DNA of 18,958 bases from an uncultured Nocardiopsis sp. (lineage in GTDB: Bacteria > Actinomycetota > Actinomycetes > Streptosporangiales > Streptosporangiaceae), in the NCBI GenBank assembly GCA_937957845.1, contig CALGOD010000581.1:1-18958 (forward strand), given 5' to 3'. Under the pieces are notes generated by a model that made no database searches, had not been told where the DNA came from, and saw nothing but the letters and a program-made list of their open reading frames with translations. Every line of letters begins with the position of its first letter. Positions within the stretch are counted from its first letter, which is position 1. The position numbers were made by a program, and so were the translations under genes. Shown here piece by piece: positions 1-7,716 of this stretch.

Positions 1-147
1 GTCGAGGTCGTGGAGGCCGAGGCCGCCGCGGCCGAGAACAGCGAGCGCTCCGAGGGAGAGGCCGAGGACGCCGACAAGCCCGAGCGGAACGGAGACGCTC
101 CGCGCCGTCGCCGCCGCCGCAGCTCGGCGCGTTCGGAGAACACCTGA
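1..147 (+). CDS. pnp: C-terminal tail of probable polynucleotide phosphorylase (partial)
   Basis: The window opens inside a frame that reads 48 residues to a TGA at 145-147. The visible part is a low-complexity tail: an acidic Glu/Asp/Ala stretch followed by a run of six arginines and a short Ser/Arg end. No catalytic domain is inside the window, so the identity rests on context. Actinobacterial polynucleotide phosphorylases often end in such a charged extension after the S1 domain, and pnp commonly lies directly upstream of an M16 peptidase gene, as here. The enzyme degrades RNA from the 3' end. Another protein with a charged tail, such as an RNase E/G-type protein, remains possible. Confidence 0.6.
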   Translation, partial: VEVVEAEAAAAENSERSEGEAEDADKPERNGDAPRRRRRRSSARSENT

Positions 148-160
148 TCCTGACCCGCGT

Positions 161-203
161 CCGTGGGGGCGGTCGCACCGTGACGGTGCGACCGCCCCCA
201 CGG
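161..203 (+). terminator. Long perfect hairpin terminator after pnp
   Basis: Two 20-base arms (161-180 and 184-203) pair perfectly around a three-base TGA loop. The hairpin begins 14 bases after the stop of the upstream gene. There is no clear T run after it, which is usual for high-GC actinobacterial terminators. It should separate transcription of the upstream gene from the M16 peptidase gene. Confidence 0.85.
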
Positions 204-265
204 CGTATTCTCGGCTGGACCTTCGGTGGGCCAGCCACCGACGTCACGACGAAGAAGAAGGATTC

Positions 266-1600
266 ATGAGCTCTGTCCCCATCGCAGCCGAGCAGGAACC
301 GGGCACGACCGTGACGCTGTTGGAGCCGCAGGGCGGCTCCGGTCTGGTGCGCCGGACGGTGCTGCCCGGAGGGCTGCGCGTGGTCACCGAGACGGTCCCG
401 GGCGTGCGGTCCGCCGCCTTCGGCATCTCCGCCGCCACGGGTTCGCGAGACGAGGACTCCGCGCACGCGGGATCGGCTCACTTCCTGGAACACCTGTTGT
501 TCAAGGGGACCACGACCCGCTCGCCCCTGGAGATCGCCGCCCTGCTGGACAGTGTGGGCGCCGACCACAACGCCTACACCACCAAGGAACACACCTGCTA
601 CTACGCCAAGGTGCTCGACCGGGACCTGCCGCTGGCCGTCGACGTGGTCGGCGACATGGTGGCCAACTCGGTGCTCGACGAGAAGGAGGTGGAGACCGAG
701 CGAGGGGTGATCCTGGAGGAGATCGCCATGTACGAGGACGAGCCCGCCGACCTGGTGGACGACGTCTTCGCGGCGCACTTCTTCGGGGACTCGCCCCTGG
801 GCCGTCCCATTCTGGGCACCAACGACACCATTCGGGCGCTGCCGCGTGAGCGGATCGTCGAGCAGTATCGGGACGCGTACGTGCCCGGGGAGCTGATCGT
901 GACCGCCGCGGGCAGCCTGGACCACGACCTTCTGGTGGAGGAGGTGCGGAAGGTCTTCGCCGAGCAGCTGGCCGCCGCCGGTGACGCCCGCCCGAGGCGA
1001 CCCCGTGTCGGGGGGCCCGCGGTGACCACCTACGGGGGGACCGTGGTGGAGTCGCGTGAGACCGAACAGGCGCACATCATCCTCGGTTCGGAAGGGGTGG
1101 TCCGCACCGACCCGCTCTGGCAGGCATCGCGTCTGCTCAGCGCCGCCCTGGGCGGAGGAATGTCGTCCAGGCTGTTCCAGGAGGTACGGGAGAAGAGGGG
1201 TCTGGCCTACGCCGTACACGCCTACCACATCGCCTACTCCGACATCGGCACGTTCCAGATCTACGCGGGCTGCCTGCCGGAGAAGGCCGACGAGGTCATC
1301 GGCGTGTGCCGTGAGGAACTGGCGAAGGTGGCGGAGTCGGGGATCACCGAGGAGGAGCTGCGCCGCGCCAAGGGCCAGATCCAGGGAGCGATGGTCCTGG
1401 GCACCGAGGGCACCAACGCGCGGATGGGGCGGCTGCTCTCCCACGAGCTGAACTACACGCGTCACTTCTCGGTCGACGAGGAGCTGGCGAGGCTGGACGC
1501 GGTGACGATCGACGACGTGGCCCAGGTGGCCGCCGATCTGACGTCCAAGCCGCGCGCGCTGGCCGTGATCGGTCCCTACGAGGCCGACCGGGTCTTCTGA
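266..1600 (+). CDS. M16 family zinc metallopeptidase (pitrilysin / processing-peptidase type)
   Basis: A 444-residue protein of the normal length for single-chain bacterial M16 peptidases. The inverted zinc motif H-x-x-E-H is at residues 72-76 (HFLEH), and the downstream glutamate ligand lies in the ERGVILEE segment near residues 145-152. The second half keeps the inactive M16 C-terminal fold with the typical R-L-F-Q-E-V-R-E-K-R-G-L-A-Y block. No signal peptide or membrane segment is visible, so it is probably cytoplasmic. The ATG at 266 is preceded by an AGAAGAAGGA-type ribosome binding site. It follows the pnp tail after a terminator; pnp plus M16 peptidase is a common actinobacterial pair. 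The substrate is unknown; peptide turnover is the family role. Confidence 0.92.
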   Translation: MSSVPIAAEQEPGTTVTLLEPQGGSGLVRRTVLPGGLRVVTETVPGVRSAAFGISAATGSRDEDSAHAGSAHFLEHLLFKGTTTRSPLEIAALLDSVGADHNAYTTKEHTCYYAKVLDRDLPLAVDVVGDMVANSVLDEKEVETERGVILEEIAMYEDEPADLVDDVFAAHFFGDSPLGRPILGTNDTIRALPRERIVEQYRDAYVPGELIVTAAGSLDHDLLVEEVRKVFAEQLAAAGDARPRRPRVGGPAVTTYGGTVVESRETEQAHIILGSEGVVRTDPLWQASRLLSAALGGGMSSRLFQEVREKRGLAYAVHAYHIAYSDIGTFQIYAGCLPEKADEVIGVCREELAKVAESGITEEELRRAKGQIQGAMVLGTEGTNARMGRLLSHELNYTRHFSVDEELARLDAVTIDDVAQVAADLTSKPRALAVIGPYEADRVF

Positions 1601-1639
1601 GGTCCGTTCCACCCGCTCGGGGCGCACTCGACCGTTCGC

Positions 1640-1665
1640 GTGGGGCCGCCTCGGGGCGGCCCCAC
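1640..1665. terminator. Hairpin terminator 1 between convergent genes
   Basis: Perfect 11-base arms (1640-1650 and 1655-1665) with a TCGG tetraloop, 40 bases after the M16 peptidase stop. It is the first of two hairpins in the gap between the convergent M16 and hsp20 genes and can work in both directions. Confidence 0.75.
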
Positions 1666-1674
1666 GTCACACGG

Positions 1675-1708
1675 GCGGGTCCCGCCGGAGTGCTCCGGCG
1701 GGACCCGC
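1675..1708. terminator. Hairpin terminator 2 between convergent genes
   Basis: Perfect 16-base arms (1675-1690 and 1693-1708) around a two-base centre, so almost a continuous 34-base palindrome. It lies 44 bases beyond the hsp20 stop as read on the minus strand. Together with the hairpin at 1640-1665 it forms a likely bidirectional terminator. Confidence 0.75.
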
Positions 1709-1752
1709 ATCGAGGACACCGGTCGCCGTCCCACGGTGTGGGCGCGAAGCCC

Positions 1753-2226
1753 CTACGACTTCTTCGGGGGCCTTCTCCGTAGGGGGATGCGCTTGGGTCC
1801 CCGGGTGTTGGCGGCGCCGCGTACCACGACCGTCAGCAGCCCCTCCTCGTAGTCGGCCTCGATGTCCTTTTCGTCCACTCCCTCCGGAAGAGTGACCTCC
1901 CGTCGGAATTTGCCCATGAACCGTTCGGAGGAGTAGTAGACGACGTTCTCCTCGTCGCGGTGGCGTTCCCCGCTGATGGTGAGGATGCCCTGGTTGAGGA
2001 GGACGGCCACGTCCTGCTCCTTCACTCCGGCCAGTTCGCAGCGGATGATCAGATCGTTCCCCCTGGCCAGGATGTCGGTGGGCGGACTCCAGGCGTCGGC
2101 GTAGCCGCGTTCGCGCTCCCCGGCGTTTCCGGTCTCCATGGTCGTCATGCTGTCGGAGATACGGTTCATCTCGGTGATCATGTCCACCACACCGTGGAAG
2201 GGGTTGTTGAACCTCTTCGGTGTCAC
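1753..2226 (-). CDS. Hsp20 / alpha-crystallin family small heat-shock protein
   Basis: A 157-residue protein read from a GTG at 2226. The alpha-crystallin domain spans about residues 46-140 (SPPTDILARGNDLIIRCELAGV through the EGLLTVVV strand). The tail holds an I-P-L triplet near residues 147-149 in the place of the I-x-I motif used for oligomer assembly, then a basic end (RRRPPKK). Members are ATP-independent holdases that keep stressed proteins soluble in the cytoplasm. The GTG start was chosen because AAAGGAGG sits five bases upstream and because the longer frame only reads through the upstream transporter gene. The start overlaps the TGA of the BCCT transporter gene in a GTGA, so the two should be co-transcribed and translationally coupled. 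No HspR or CIRCE operator was seen nearby. Confidence 0.92.
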   Translation of the reverse strand: MTPKRFNNPFHGVVDMITEMNRISDSMTTMETGNAGERERGYADAWSPPTDILARGNDLIIRCELAGVKEQDVAVLLNQGILTISGERHRDEENVVYYSSERFMGKFRREVTLPEGVDEKDIEADYEEGLLTVVVRGAANTRGPKRIPLRRRPPKKS

Positions 2227-3953
2227 GGCCGCCTCCTTTCGTCGTGTGCTCCGGGACCGCCCGCGGTCCTTCCGGGGCGGGTGGGCGGTCGCCGGTCCTC
2301 CGCGCGTTCCCTCTTCGGTCCCCCAGGTCGGGGTTCGTTCGCCAGGGCCTTGCCCAGACCCCACACCATGAACAACAGGATGATGGCGAAGGGCAGGCCC
2401 GTGACCACGGACGCGGCCTGTAGTGCCGCCAACGCGTTCGCGCCGCCCAGCACCAGCAGGATCAGGGTGACGGCACCCTCGCTGGCCGCCCAGAAGGCGC
2501 GGGGGAGCTTGAGCTGCTTGATACTGCCTCCGCTGGCGAGCATGTCCACCACCAGGGAACCGGAGTCGGAGGAGGTGATGAAGAAGACGGCCACCACGAT
2601 GATCAGCAGGACGGCGAGAGCGCCCCCGAGCACGGGTCCCACGGGGAGCAGTTCCAGAAGGCGGAAGGAGCGGTCCTCCTCACTGAGGGAGTTCAGGTCC
2701 GAGCCGCCGAACATCTCGTAGTACAGGCCGGAGCCGCCGAACACGCCGAACCACAGGATGGACACCACGACCGGGGCGAACAGGGCTCCCACCACGAACT
2801 CGCGGATGGTGCGCCCGTAGGAGATACGGGCCAGGAAGATGCCGACGAACGGCGCCCAGGAGATCCACCAGCCCCAGTAGAAGATGCTCCACGCGGTGGT
2901 CCACTCGAAGGCCTGGGGGTCCACGCGCGGACTGGGAAAGGCCAGGCTCCACGAGACGAGGTTGCTGAGGTACTCGCCCGCGCCCGTGGTCATCATGCTG
3001 ATGATCCAGAGCTTGGGACCCAGCGCGAAGATGATCACCAGCAGCACGAACGCCAGCCACAGGTTGATGACGGACAGTCGGCGGATGCCCTTGTCGATGC
3101 CCGCGACCACACTGAGGAGTGCGACCGCGGTGATCGCGATGATGAGGATCGACTGCACGGTGGCGTTGTTCGGGATGCCGAAGACGTAGCTGAGCCCGCC
3201 GTTGATCTGCAACGTGCCCAGTCCCAGTGAGGTGGCCAGGCCGAAGATGGTGCCGAACACGGCCAGGATGTCCACGATGTTGCCCGGCCAGCCGAAGGCG
3301 CGGTCGCCGATGAGCGGGTGGAGGGCGGAGGCGGGGCGCAGAGGGAGGCCCTTGCGGAAGGCGAAGTAGCCCAGGGACAGACCGAGCGCGATGTAGATGG
3401 CCCAGGGATGCAGGCCCCAATGGAAGTAGCTCAGGGCCAGGGCCTCGCTCGCGGCCCCCGGCGGGAACGGGGCGCCCTCCGGGGCATTCAGTTCCGCCGA
3501 TCGGGGGGCGTTCAGGTGGTGGATGGGTTCGGAGACGCCCCAGAACACCAGGCCGATGCCCATACCCGTGGTGAAGAGCATGGCGAACCAGGGCAGTGTC
3601 CCGAACTCGGGACGCGAGTCGTCGGGGCCCAGGCGGATCTTCCCGAACCGGCTGAACATGAGGAAGATCGCCAGCACGAGGAAGAAGGCGGTGGCCAGGA
3701 CGTAGATCCACCCCAGCTTCTCACCGATCCAGTTCCGGGTGGCCGTGGCCGCGTCCAGCATCGGATCGGTGGCCACGATGCCGATCGTGACGAAGGTGAT
3801 GATCACGAGCGCGGAGACCCCGAAGACCGTGGGGTTGGTGTGTTCGCGGACGTACTCGCGTAGGGACGAGGGCGAGATGGTGACTCCTTCACGACCCGGA
3901 GGGGCGCGTACACCTCGGGACGGCGGGACGGCTCCGGTCACGGTCCCGCCCAT
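2223..3953 (-). CDS. BCCT family transporter (betaine/carnitine/choline type osmolyte uptake)
   Basis: A membrane protein of about 576 residues with roughly 12 hydrophobic segments. In this numbering, residues 130-134 are GMGIG inside the conserved G-x-G-I-G-x-x-F-W-G-V-S-E-P block, and residues about 351-366 carry the BCCT signature WTTAWSIFYWGWWISW with the tryptophans of the substrate cage. A glycine, not an aspartate, ends GMGIG; in characterised members this goes with sodium-coupled betaine-like substrates rather than proton-coupled choline. The soluble C-terminal tail is short and basic. The start is uncertain: ATG 3953, GTG 3941 and GTG 3995 all lack a good ribosome binding site. The only good one (GAAGGAG, 3884-3890) precedes an in-frame ATC at 3878. 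The gene overlaps hsp20 at its 3' end. Likely role: compatible-solute uptake under osmotic stress. Confidence 0.9.
   Translation of the reverse strand: MGGTVTGAVPPSRGVRAPPGREGVTISPSSLREYVREHTNPTVFGVSALVIITFVTIGIVATDPMLDAATATRNWIGEKLGWIYVLATAFFLVLAIFLMFSRFGKIRLGPDDSRPEFGTLPWFAMLFTTGMGIGLVFWGVSEPIHHLNAPRSAELNAPEGAPFPPGAASEALALSYFHWGLHPWAIYIALGLSLGYFAFRKGLPLRPASALHPLIGDRAFGWPGNIVDILAVFGTIFGLATSLGLGTLQINGGLSYVFGIPNNATVQSILIIAITAVALLSVVAGIDKGIRRLSVINLWLAFVLLVIIFALGPKLWIISMMTTGAGEYLSNLVSWSLAFPSPRVDPQAFEWTTAWSIFYWGWWISWAPFVGIFLARISYGRTIREFVVGALFAPVVVSILWFGVFGGSGLYYEMFGGSDLNSLSEEDRSFRLLELLPVGPVLGGALAVLLIIVVAVFFITSSDSGSLVVDMLASGGSIKQLKLPRAFWAASEGAVTLILLVLGGANALAALQAASVVTGLPFAIILLFMVWGLGKALANEPRPGGPKRERAEDRRPPTRPGRTAGGPGAHDERRRP
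2232..2239 (-). promoter_or_regulatory. Strong ribosome binding site of hsp20 inside the BCCT gene
   Basis: The minus strand reads AAAGGAGG, five bases before the GTG of hsp20. It is a full-length anti-16S match and lies within the last codons of the transporter gene. It decides the hsp20 start. Confidence 0.85.
3884..3890 (-). promoter_or_regulatory. Orphan Shine-Dalgarno near the BCCT start
   Basis: The minus strand reads GAAGGAG five bases before an in-frame ATC codon (3876-3878). No ATG, GTG or TTG follows at a usable distance. It is either the true start signal, using a rare ATC start, or a chance match inside a longer N-terminus. Confidence 0.4.
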
Positions 3954-4160
3954 GGACGTGTCCCGTGGGATGCTAGGGCCGGGAACTCCTCCCACAAAGC
4001 AACCGGGCGATCGCGGAGTGTTGTCCTACGAGCGGCAAAGCGGGTCTCGTCCCCGATAGAGGCCCTTTTCAGGCTTCGTCCTCTCGGGGGTTCCACCGGG
4101 CCCGCCGCGCGGATCGTCGCCGTCGGTCGTCGCCGGTCGACGTGGCGGAGGCCGCGCCGG

Positions 4161-4673
4161 TCAGTTCGGCTTCTCGGAGAGCCGGTCGAGCGTGTCTCCC
4201 ATCCGGTCCAGCCAGTTCGCGATCGTGGACAACTCCTCCAGCGAGTAGTCGCTGTGCGCCGCGATCATCGCCTCGCGCATACCGGGGGCGGTGGCGGGAC
4301 CCACCCGCTCGGCCGTCTCGGTCAACCGGACGGCCACCTTGCGCCGGTCCTCGGGGTGGGGGGTGCGCTCGGCGAGGCCGTGCGCCTCCAGTCGGTCGAT
4401 CACACCGGTCACCGCACCGGTGGACAGGCACGGAACGTCGGCGGTCTCGCCGGGCGTGAGCGAACCGCCCACGCGCAGCAGCGTGTAGCACTGGAAATCG
4501 GTCGGGTTCATCCCCGAACGCTCCGCCATCCGGTGCAGCAGGCGGATGAGTCGTACGGCGAGTCGCTGCCCGTCGCTTTGAAGAGCGTCGTAGAGTTCGA
4601 CGCGCGACCTCGCCTCGGACTCCGCCGTCCGAGGGCCTCCGGGGGGAGAGGATGCGGCCGCCGCGGTGTCCAT
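4161..4673 (-). CDS. MarR family transcriptional regulator, probable carotenoid-locus regulator
   Basis: A 170-residue protein read from ATG 4673, with AGAGAGGA four bases upstream. A helical dimerisation region precedes the winged helix: recognition helix about residues 83-97 (LSTGAVTGVIDRLEAHG) and wing about residues 104-118, containing the typical MarR P-E-D-R-R-K-V. A C-terminal helix pair completes the dimer interface. MarR proteins usually repress a divergent neighbour until a small ligand binds. It diverges from crtE across a 246-base gap, the same geometry as CrtR, the MarR-type regulator of carotenoid genes in Corynebacterium glutamicum that responds to GGPP. Assignment to the carotenoid genes is inferred from position, not from a recognised sequence signature. 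Confidence 0.88.
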   Translation of the reverse strand: MDTAAAASSPPGGPRTAESEARSRVELYDALQSDGQRLAVRLIRLLHRMAERSGMNPTDFQCYTLLRVGGSLTPGETADVPCLSTGAVTGVIDRLEAHGLAERTPHPEDRRKVAVRLTETAERVGPATAPGMREAMIAAHSDYSLEELSTIANWLDRMGDTLDRLSEKPN

Positions 4674-4919
4674 GGTTCCTCTCTCGCGCTCGTGGGACCG
4701 GTGCCTTCCGGTCTTCCCTGGAAGTGTAGATCGTGTTCGGCCGTCGCCGCCCGCAATGGGGTGGCGTGCCCGATGGGGGAGCGGGGCAGAGGCGGCGGTT
4801 CGACAGGACAAGAGAGGGAAGTAGTTCGCTTGTCGAGATTCATGGAATCCAAGGCTTCTGGGGTCTCATGATCCGGGGCCGCGGGGGAGGACGCCGTCAA
4901 TCCCATCCTGAAGACCCAC
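4674..4919. promoter_or_regulatory. Divergent marR-crtE promoter region with candidate operator
   Basis: This 246-base gap should hold the promoters of both the MarR gene and the crtE operon. An inverted repeat, GACAAG (4807-4812) and CTTGTC (4829-4834), is separated by 16 bases. A TCGACA at 4800-4805 (one mismatch to TTGACA) lies 16 bases before a poor -10-like TAGTTC (4822-4827), so the repeat would overlap a crtE promoter. The -10 match is weak and the promoter call is tentative. Confidence 0.4.
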
Positions 4920-6017
4920 ATGCATCTCTTTGACCAGGACGCCGTGGACGGAAACGGGGGCGCGGCCCTGGACGGGGCCCTGCGGAACTATCTCGACCGC
5001 AGGCTCCGCGACGCCGAGCGCCTCGACGAGGATTTCGGCCGTGAGTTGGCCGGGGTCACGGTCGGCTTCACTCTCGGCGGCGGCAAGCGCATGCGATCCC
5101 GACTGGCCTGGTGGGGGTGGCTCGCCGGTGGAGGCACGCCCCACGGCGGAGCGGCCGACTCCGCCCTCCAGGCCTGCGCGGCACTCGAGCTCACCCAGAC
5201 CTGCGCGCTCGTCCACGACGACGTGATGGACGGCTCCCCGACCCGGCGAGGCCGTCCCTCGGTGCACGCGGCCTACATGGCCGAGCACCTGCGTGAGAGG
5301 TTCGCCGGAGAGCCCCGCCGCCAGGGCGAGGCCCTGGCCGTGCTCGTGGGGGACCTCGCCCTGGTGTGGGCCGACGACATGCTGTGCGAGGCGCTGGCCG
5401 GGGTGCCCGGGTCGACCGAGGCCAGAGCCGTGTGGCGGAACCTGCGCACCGAGATCATGGCCGGACAGTTCCTCGACCTACGCGCGCGGGCACGCCGGGA
5501 ACGCTCGGAGGAGGCGGCCCTGCGGGTGAATCTGTTCAAGACGGCGTCCTACAGCGTCGAGCGCCCCCTGCACCTGGGCGCGGCGATGGCGGGAGCGGAC
5601 GCGGCGACGGTGGAGGCCCTGCGCGGGTACGGCAGGGACGTCGGCGTCGCCTTCCAGTTGCGCGATGACCTCCTCGGTGTCTACGGGGACGGCGAGCGGA
5701 CGGGCAAGCCGGTGGGGGAGGACATCCGTGAGGGCAAGTGCACCCTGCTGTTGGTGACCGGCATCCGACTGGCACGCGAACGCGGGGACCGCGCCGCGTC
5801 GGACCTGCTGGACGGGGTCGGCGACCCTGAGACGGAGGTGGACCCGCATGAGGTCGCCGAGGTCCTGGAGCGTCTGGGCGCCCGCGATCTGGTCCATAGA
5901 AGATGCGGGGAACTGGCGGCCCGGGGAGAGGCCAGACTGCGCGGGCTCGACGCACCCGCATCCGTGATGGAGGGTCTGCGTGCCCTGGCCACGCAGACCG
6001 CGCAGGACCCCACGTGA
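4920..6017 (+). CDS. crtE: Geranylgeranyl diphosphate synthase (polyprenyl synthetase)
   Basis: A 365-residue trans-isoprenyl diphosphate synthase. The GGGKRMRSR block (residues 53-61) corresponds to the substrate-binding G-G-K-R-x-R-P motif. The first aspartate-rich motif D-D-V-M-D is at residues 100-104 (after VH). The second region, FQLRDDLLG, is at about residues 245-253; its last position is Gly rather than Asp, as I recall for many actinobacterial members. GKPVGEDIREGK follows. It should condense IPP with allylic diphosphates to GGPP, the precursor for CrtB. It is the first gene of the crtE-crtI-crtB-Rieske operon. ATG 4920 has only a weak GAAGA upstream; GTG 4944, with AGGA four bases before it, is an alternative that removes eight residues. 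Confidence 0.92.
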   Translation: MHLFDQDAVDGNGGAALDGALRNYLDRRLRDAERLDEDFGRELAGVTVGFTLGGGKRMRSRLAWWGWLAGGGTPHGGAADSALQACAALELTQTCALVHDDVMDGSPTRRGRPSVHAAYMAEHLRERFAGEPRRQGEALAVLVGDLALVWADDMLCEALAGVPGSTEARAVWRNLRTEIMAGQFLDLRARARRERSEEAALRVNLFKTASYSVERPLHLGAAMAGADAATVEALRGYGRDVGVAFQLRDDLLGVYGDGERTGKPVGEDIREGKCTLLLVTGIRLARERGDRAASDLLDGVGDPETEVDPHEVAEVLERLGARDLVHRRCGELAARGEARLRGLDAPASVMEGLRALATQTAQDPT

Positions 6018-6192
6018 GGAACCGCGCGATCGGCGGCCCTCGCGGAGAGGGTCGTGGGTCGGTCCGGCCCGGGAGACCGGAGGACACCGTCCACGGTGAT
6101 CACGCCGACCCTCGCACCGGCGGGCCCGATCATCGCACCGTTCGTGACCCACCCGGCGGAGAAGGTGCCGCCGTACCGGAGAGGAGCACTCC

Positions 6193-7716
6193 GTGCCCGA
6201 CCCCGAACATTCCAGGACGCCGCGGCCCCGGGCGGGCACCGGGGCCCGCGGCCCCGTGGTGATCGTGGGCGCCGGTATGTCCGGACTGGCCTGCGCGCTG
6301 TACCTGCTGGGTGCTGGACGCGAGGTCACCGTGATCGAGCGCGAGAACCACCCGGGAGGACGCGCGGGACGGCTCGATCTGGACGGCTTCCAGATCGACA
6401 CGGGGCCCACCGTGCTCACCATGCCCGAACTCCTCGACGAGGCCCTGGGCGCCGTCGGTGAGCGCGTCGCCGATCGGCTCGACCTGGTGCCGCTGAGTCC
6501 CGCCTACCGCGCCACCTTCGCCGACGGTTCGGCGATCGACGTGCACACCGAGCGCGAGGCGATGGCCGCCGAGGTCGCCCGGGTCGCGGGACGGCGCGAG
6601 GCCGAGGGATACCTGCGTCTGCGCGACTGGCTGACCCGGCTCTACCAGGTGGAGATGCGCTCGTTCATCGACGCCCAGTTCGACTCCCCGCTGGACCTGC
6701 TGCGCCCCGACCTGTTCCGACTCGCCGCCATGGGAGGGTTCGGCAGGCTCGCCCCCGCCGTGGGCCGTCACGTCCGTGACGAGCGGTTGCGACGGATCTT
6801 CTCCTTCCAGTCGCTCTACGCGGGGGTCGCCCCCGAAAGCGCACTGGCCGCCTACGCCGTCATCGCCTACATGGACACCGTCGCCGGGGTGTACTTCCCC
6901 CGGGGCGGGATGCGCGCGCTGGGCGAAGCCTTGGCGGGGGCGGTCGTCAAGGCCGGGGGGACCGTGCGTTACGGGGACGGCGTCACCCGCCTGGAGCGAG
7001 CCGGGGACCGGATCACCGCCGTGATCACCGGGGAGGGGGAACGCCTGGCATGCGACCAGGTCGTGCTCACCACCGACCTCGCCGCCGCCCACCGGCTCCT
7101 GGACCACACGCCGAGACGCCTGGTGGCCGCGCGTCACTCGCCCTCGGCGGTCGTGCTGCACCTGGGCACCGACCGCACCTGGGAGGGGCTGGGGCACCAC
7201 ACCATCTCCTTCGGCGCGGCATGGAAGCGCACCTTCACCGAGATCATCCGTGAAGGCCGCACGATGAGCGACCCCTCCCTGCTGGTCACCCAACCCACCC
7301 GCACGGATCCGACGCTCGCCCCCGAAGGACGCCACCTGCTCTACGTACTCGCCCCGGCGCCGAACCTGGCGGCGGGCGACATCGACTGGGAACGGGAGGG
7401 ACCGCGCTACCGGGACCACCTGGTCGGGGTTCTCCAGGAACGTGGTCTGGACGGGCTGGACGCCTCCGTCCGCACCGAACACCTGGTCACCCCGGCGGAC
7501 TGGGCACGGCAGGGGCTCACCCACGGCACACCGTTCTCGCTGGCGCACACCTTCGCCCAGACGGGTCCGTTCCGGCCTCGCAACACCGTTCCCGGCACCT
7601 CCAACGCCGTCCTGGCCGGATGCGGGACCACACCCGGAGTCGGACTTCCCACGGTGCTGATATCGGGCAAGCTCGCCGCGGCCAAGGTGGTCCGGAGAAC
7701 GGGAGGGCGCCGATGA
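6193..7716 (+). CDS. crtI: Phytoene desaturase (lycopene-forming, CrtI type)
   Basis: A 507-residue FAD-dependent desaturase. The dinucleotide-binding motif GAGMSG is at residues 26-31, followed by ERENHPGGRAGRL, the usual second FAD contact. The C-terminal segment GCGTTPGVGLPTVLISGK (from about residue 476) matches the conserved CrtI end that completes the FAD site. CrtI converts colourless phytoene to lycopene at the membrane. The GTG at 6193 follows GGAGAGGAG. A 175-base gap separates it from crtE, long for this operon, so an internal promoter or processing site is possible there, though none is clear. The stop overlaps the crtB start in an ATGA. Confidence 0.93.
   Translation: MPDPEHSRTPRPRAGTGARGPVVIVGAGMSGLACALYLLGAGREVTVIERENHPGGRAGRLDLDGFQIDTGPTVLTMPELLDEALGAVGERVADRLDLVPLSPAYRATFADGSAIDVHTEREAMAAEVARVAGRREAEGYLRLRDWLTRLYQVEMRSFIDAQFDSPLDLLRPDLFRLAAMGGFGRLAPAVGRHVRDERLRRIFSFQSLYAGVAPESALAAYAVIAYMDTVAGVYFPRGGMRALGEALAGAVVKAGGTVRYGDGVTRLERAGDRITAVITGEGERLACDQVVLTTDLAAAHRLLDHTPRRLVAARHSPSAVVLHLGTDRTWEGLGHHTISFGAAWKRTFTEIIREGRTMSDPSLLVTQPTRTDPTLAPEGRHLLYVLAPAPNLAAGDIDWEREGPRYRDHLVGVLQERGLDGLDASVRTEHLVTPADWARQGLTHGTPFSLAHTFAQTGPFRPRNTVPGTSNAVLAGCGTTPGVGLPTVLISGKLAAAKVVRRTGGRR

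Noticed and set aside
2227..2364. An N-terminal extension of hsp20 to 2364
   Set aside because: The extension is an alternative reading of the end of the BCCT gene; GTG 2226 has a perfect ribosome binding site and the right protein length.
3996..4160. A MarR-gene terminator or BCCT promoter in the gap between the two minus-strand genes
   Set aside because: No stem of useful length and no good -35/-10 pair could be found; a promoter may exist but cannot be placed.
6018..6192. A possible small gene or RNA between crtE and crtI
   Set aside because: Only short 5-base hairpins and no frame with a ribosome binding site were found; it is best treated as an untranslated spacer.
6130..7548. A 472-codon open frame on the minus strand opposite crtI
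   Set aside because: Antisense shadow of crtI; composition is biased and no domain is recognisable.
7620..7712. An upstream in-frame start that would add 31 residues to crtB
   Set aside because: It lies wholly inside crtI and lacks the GGGAGGG site found before ATG 7713; the ATGA overlap is the normal coupled arrangement.
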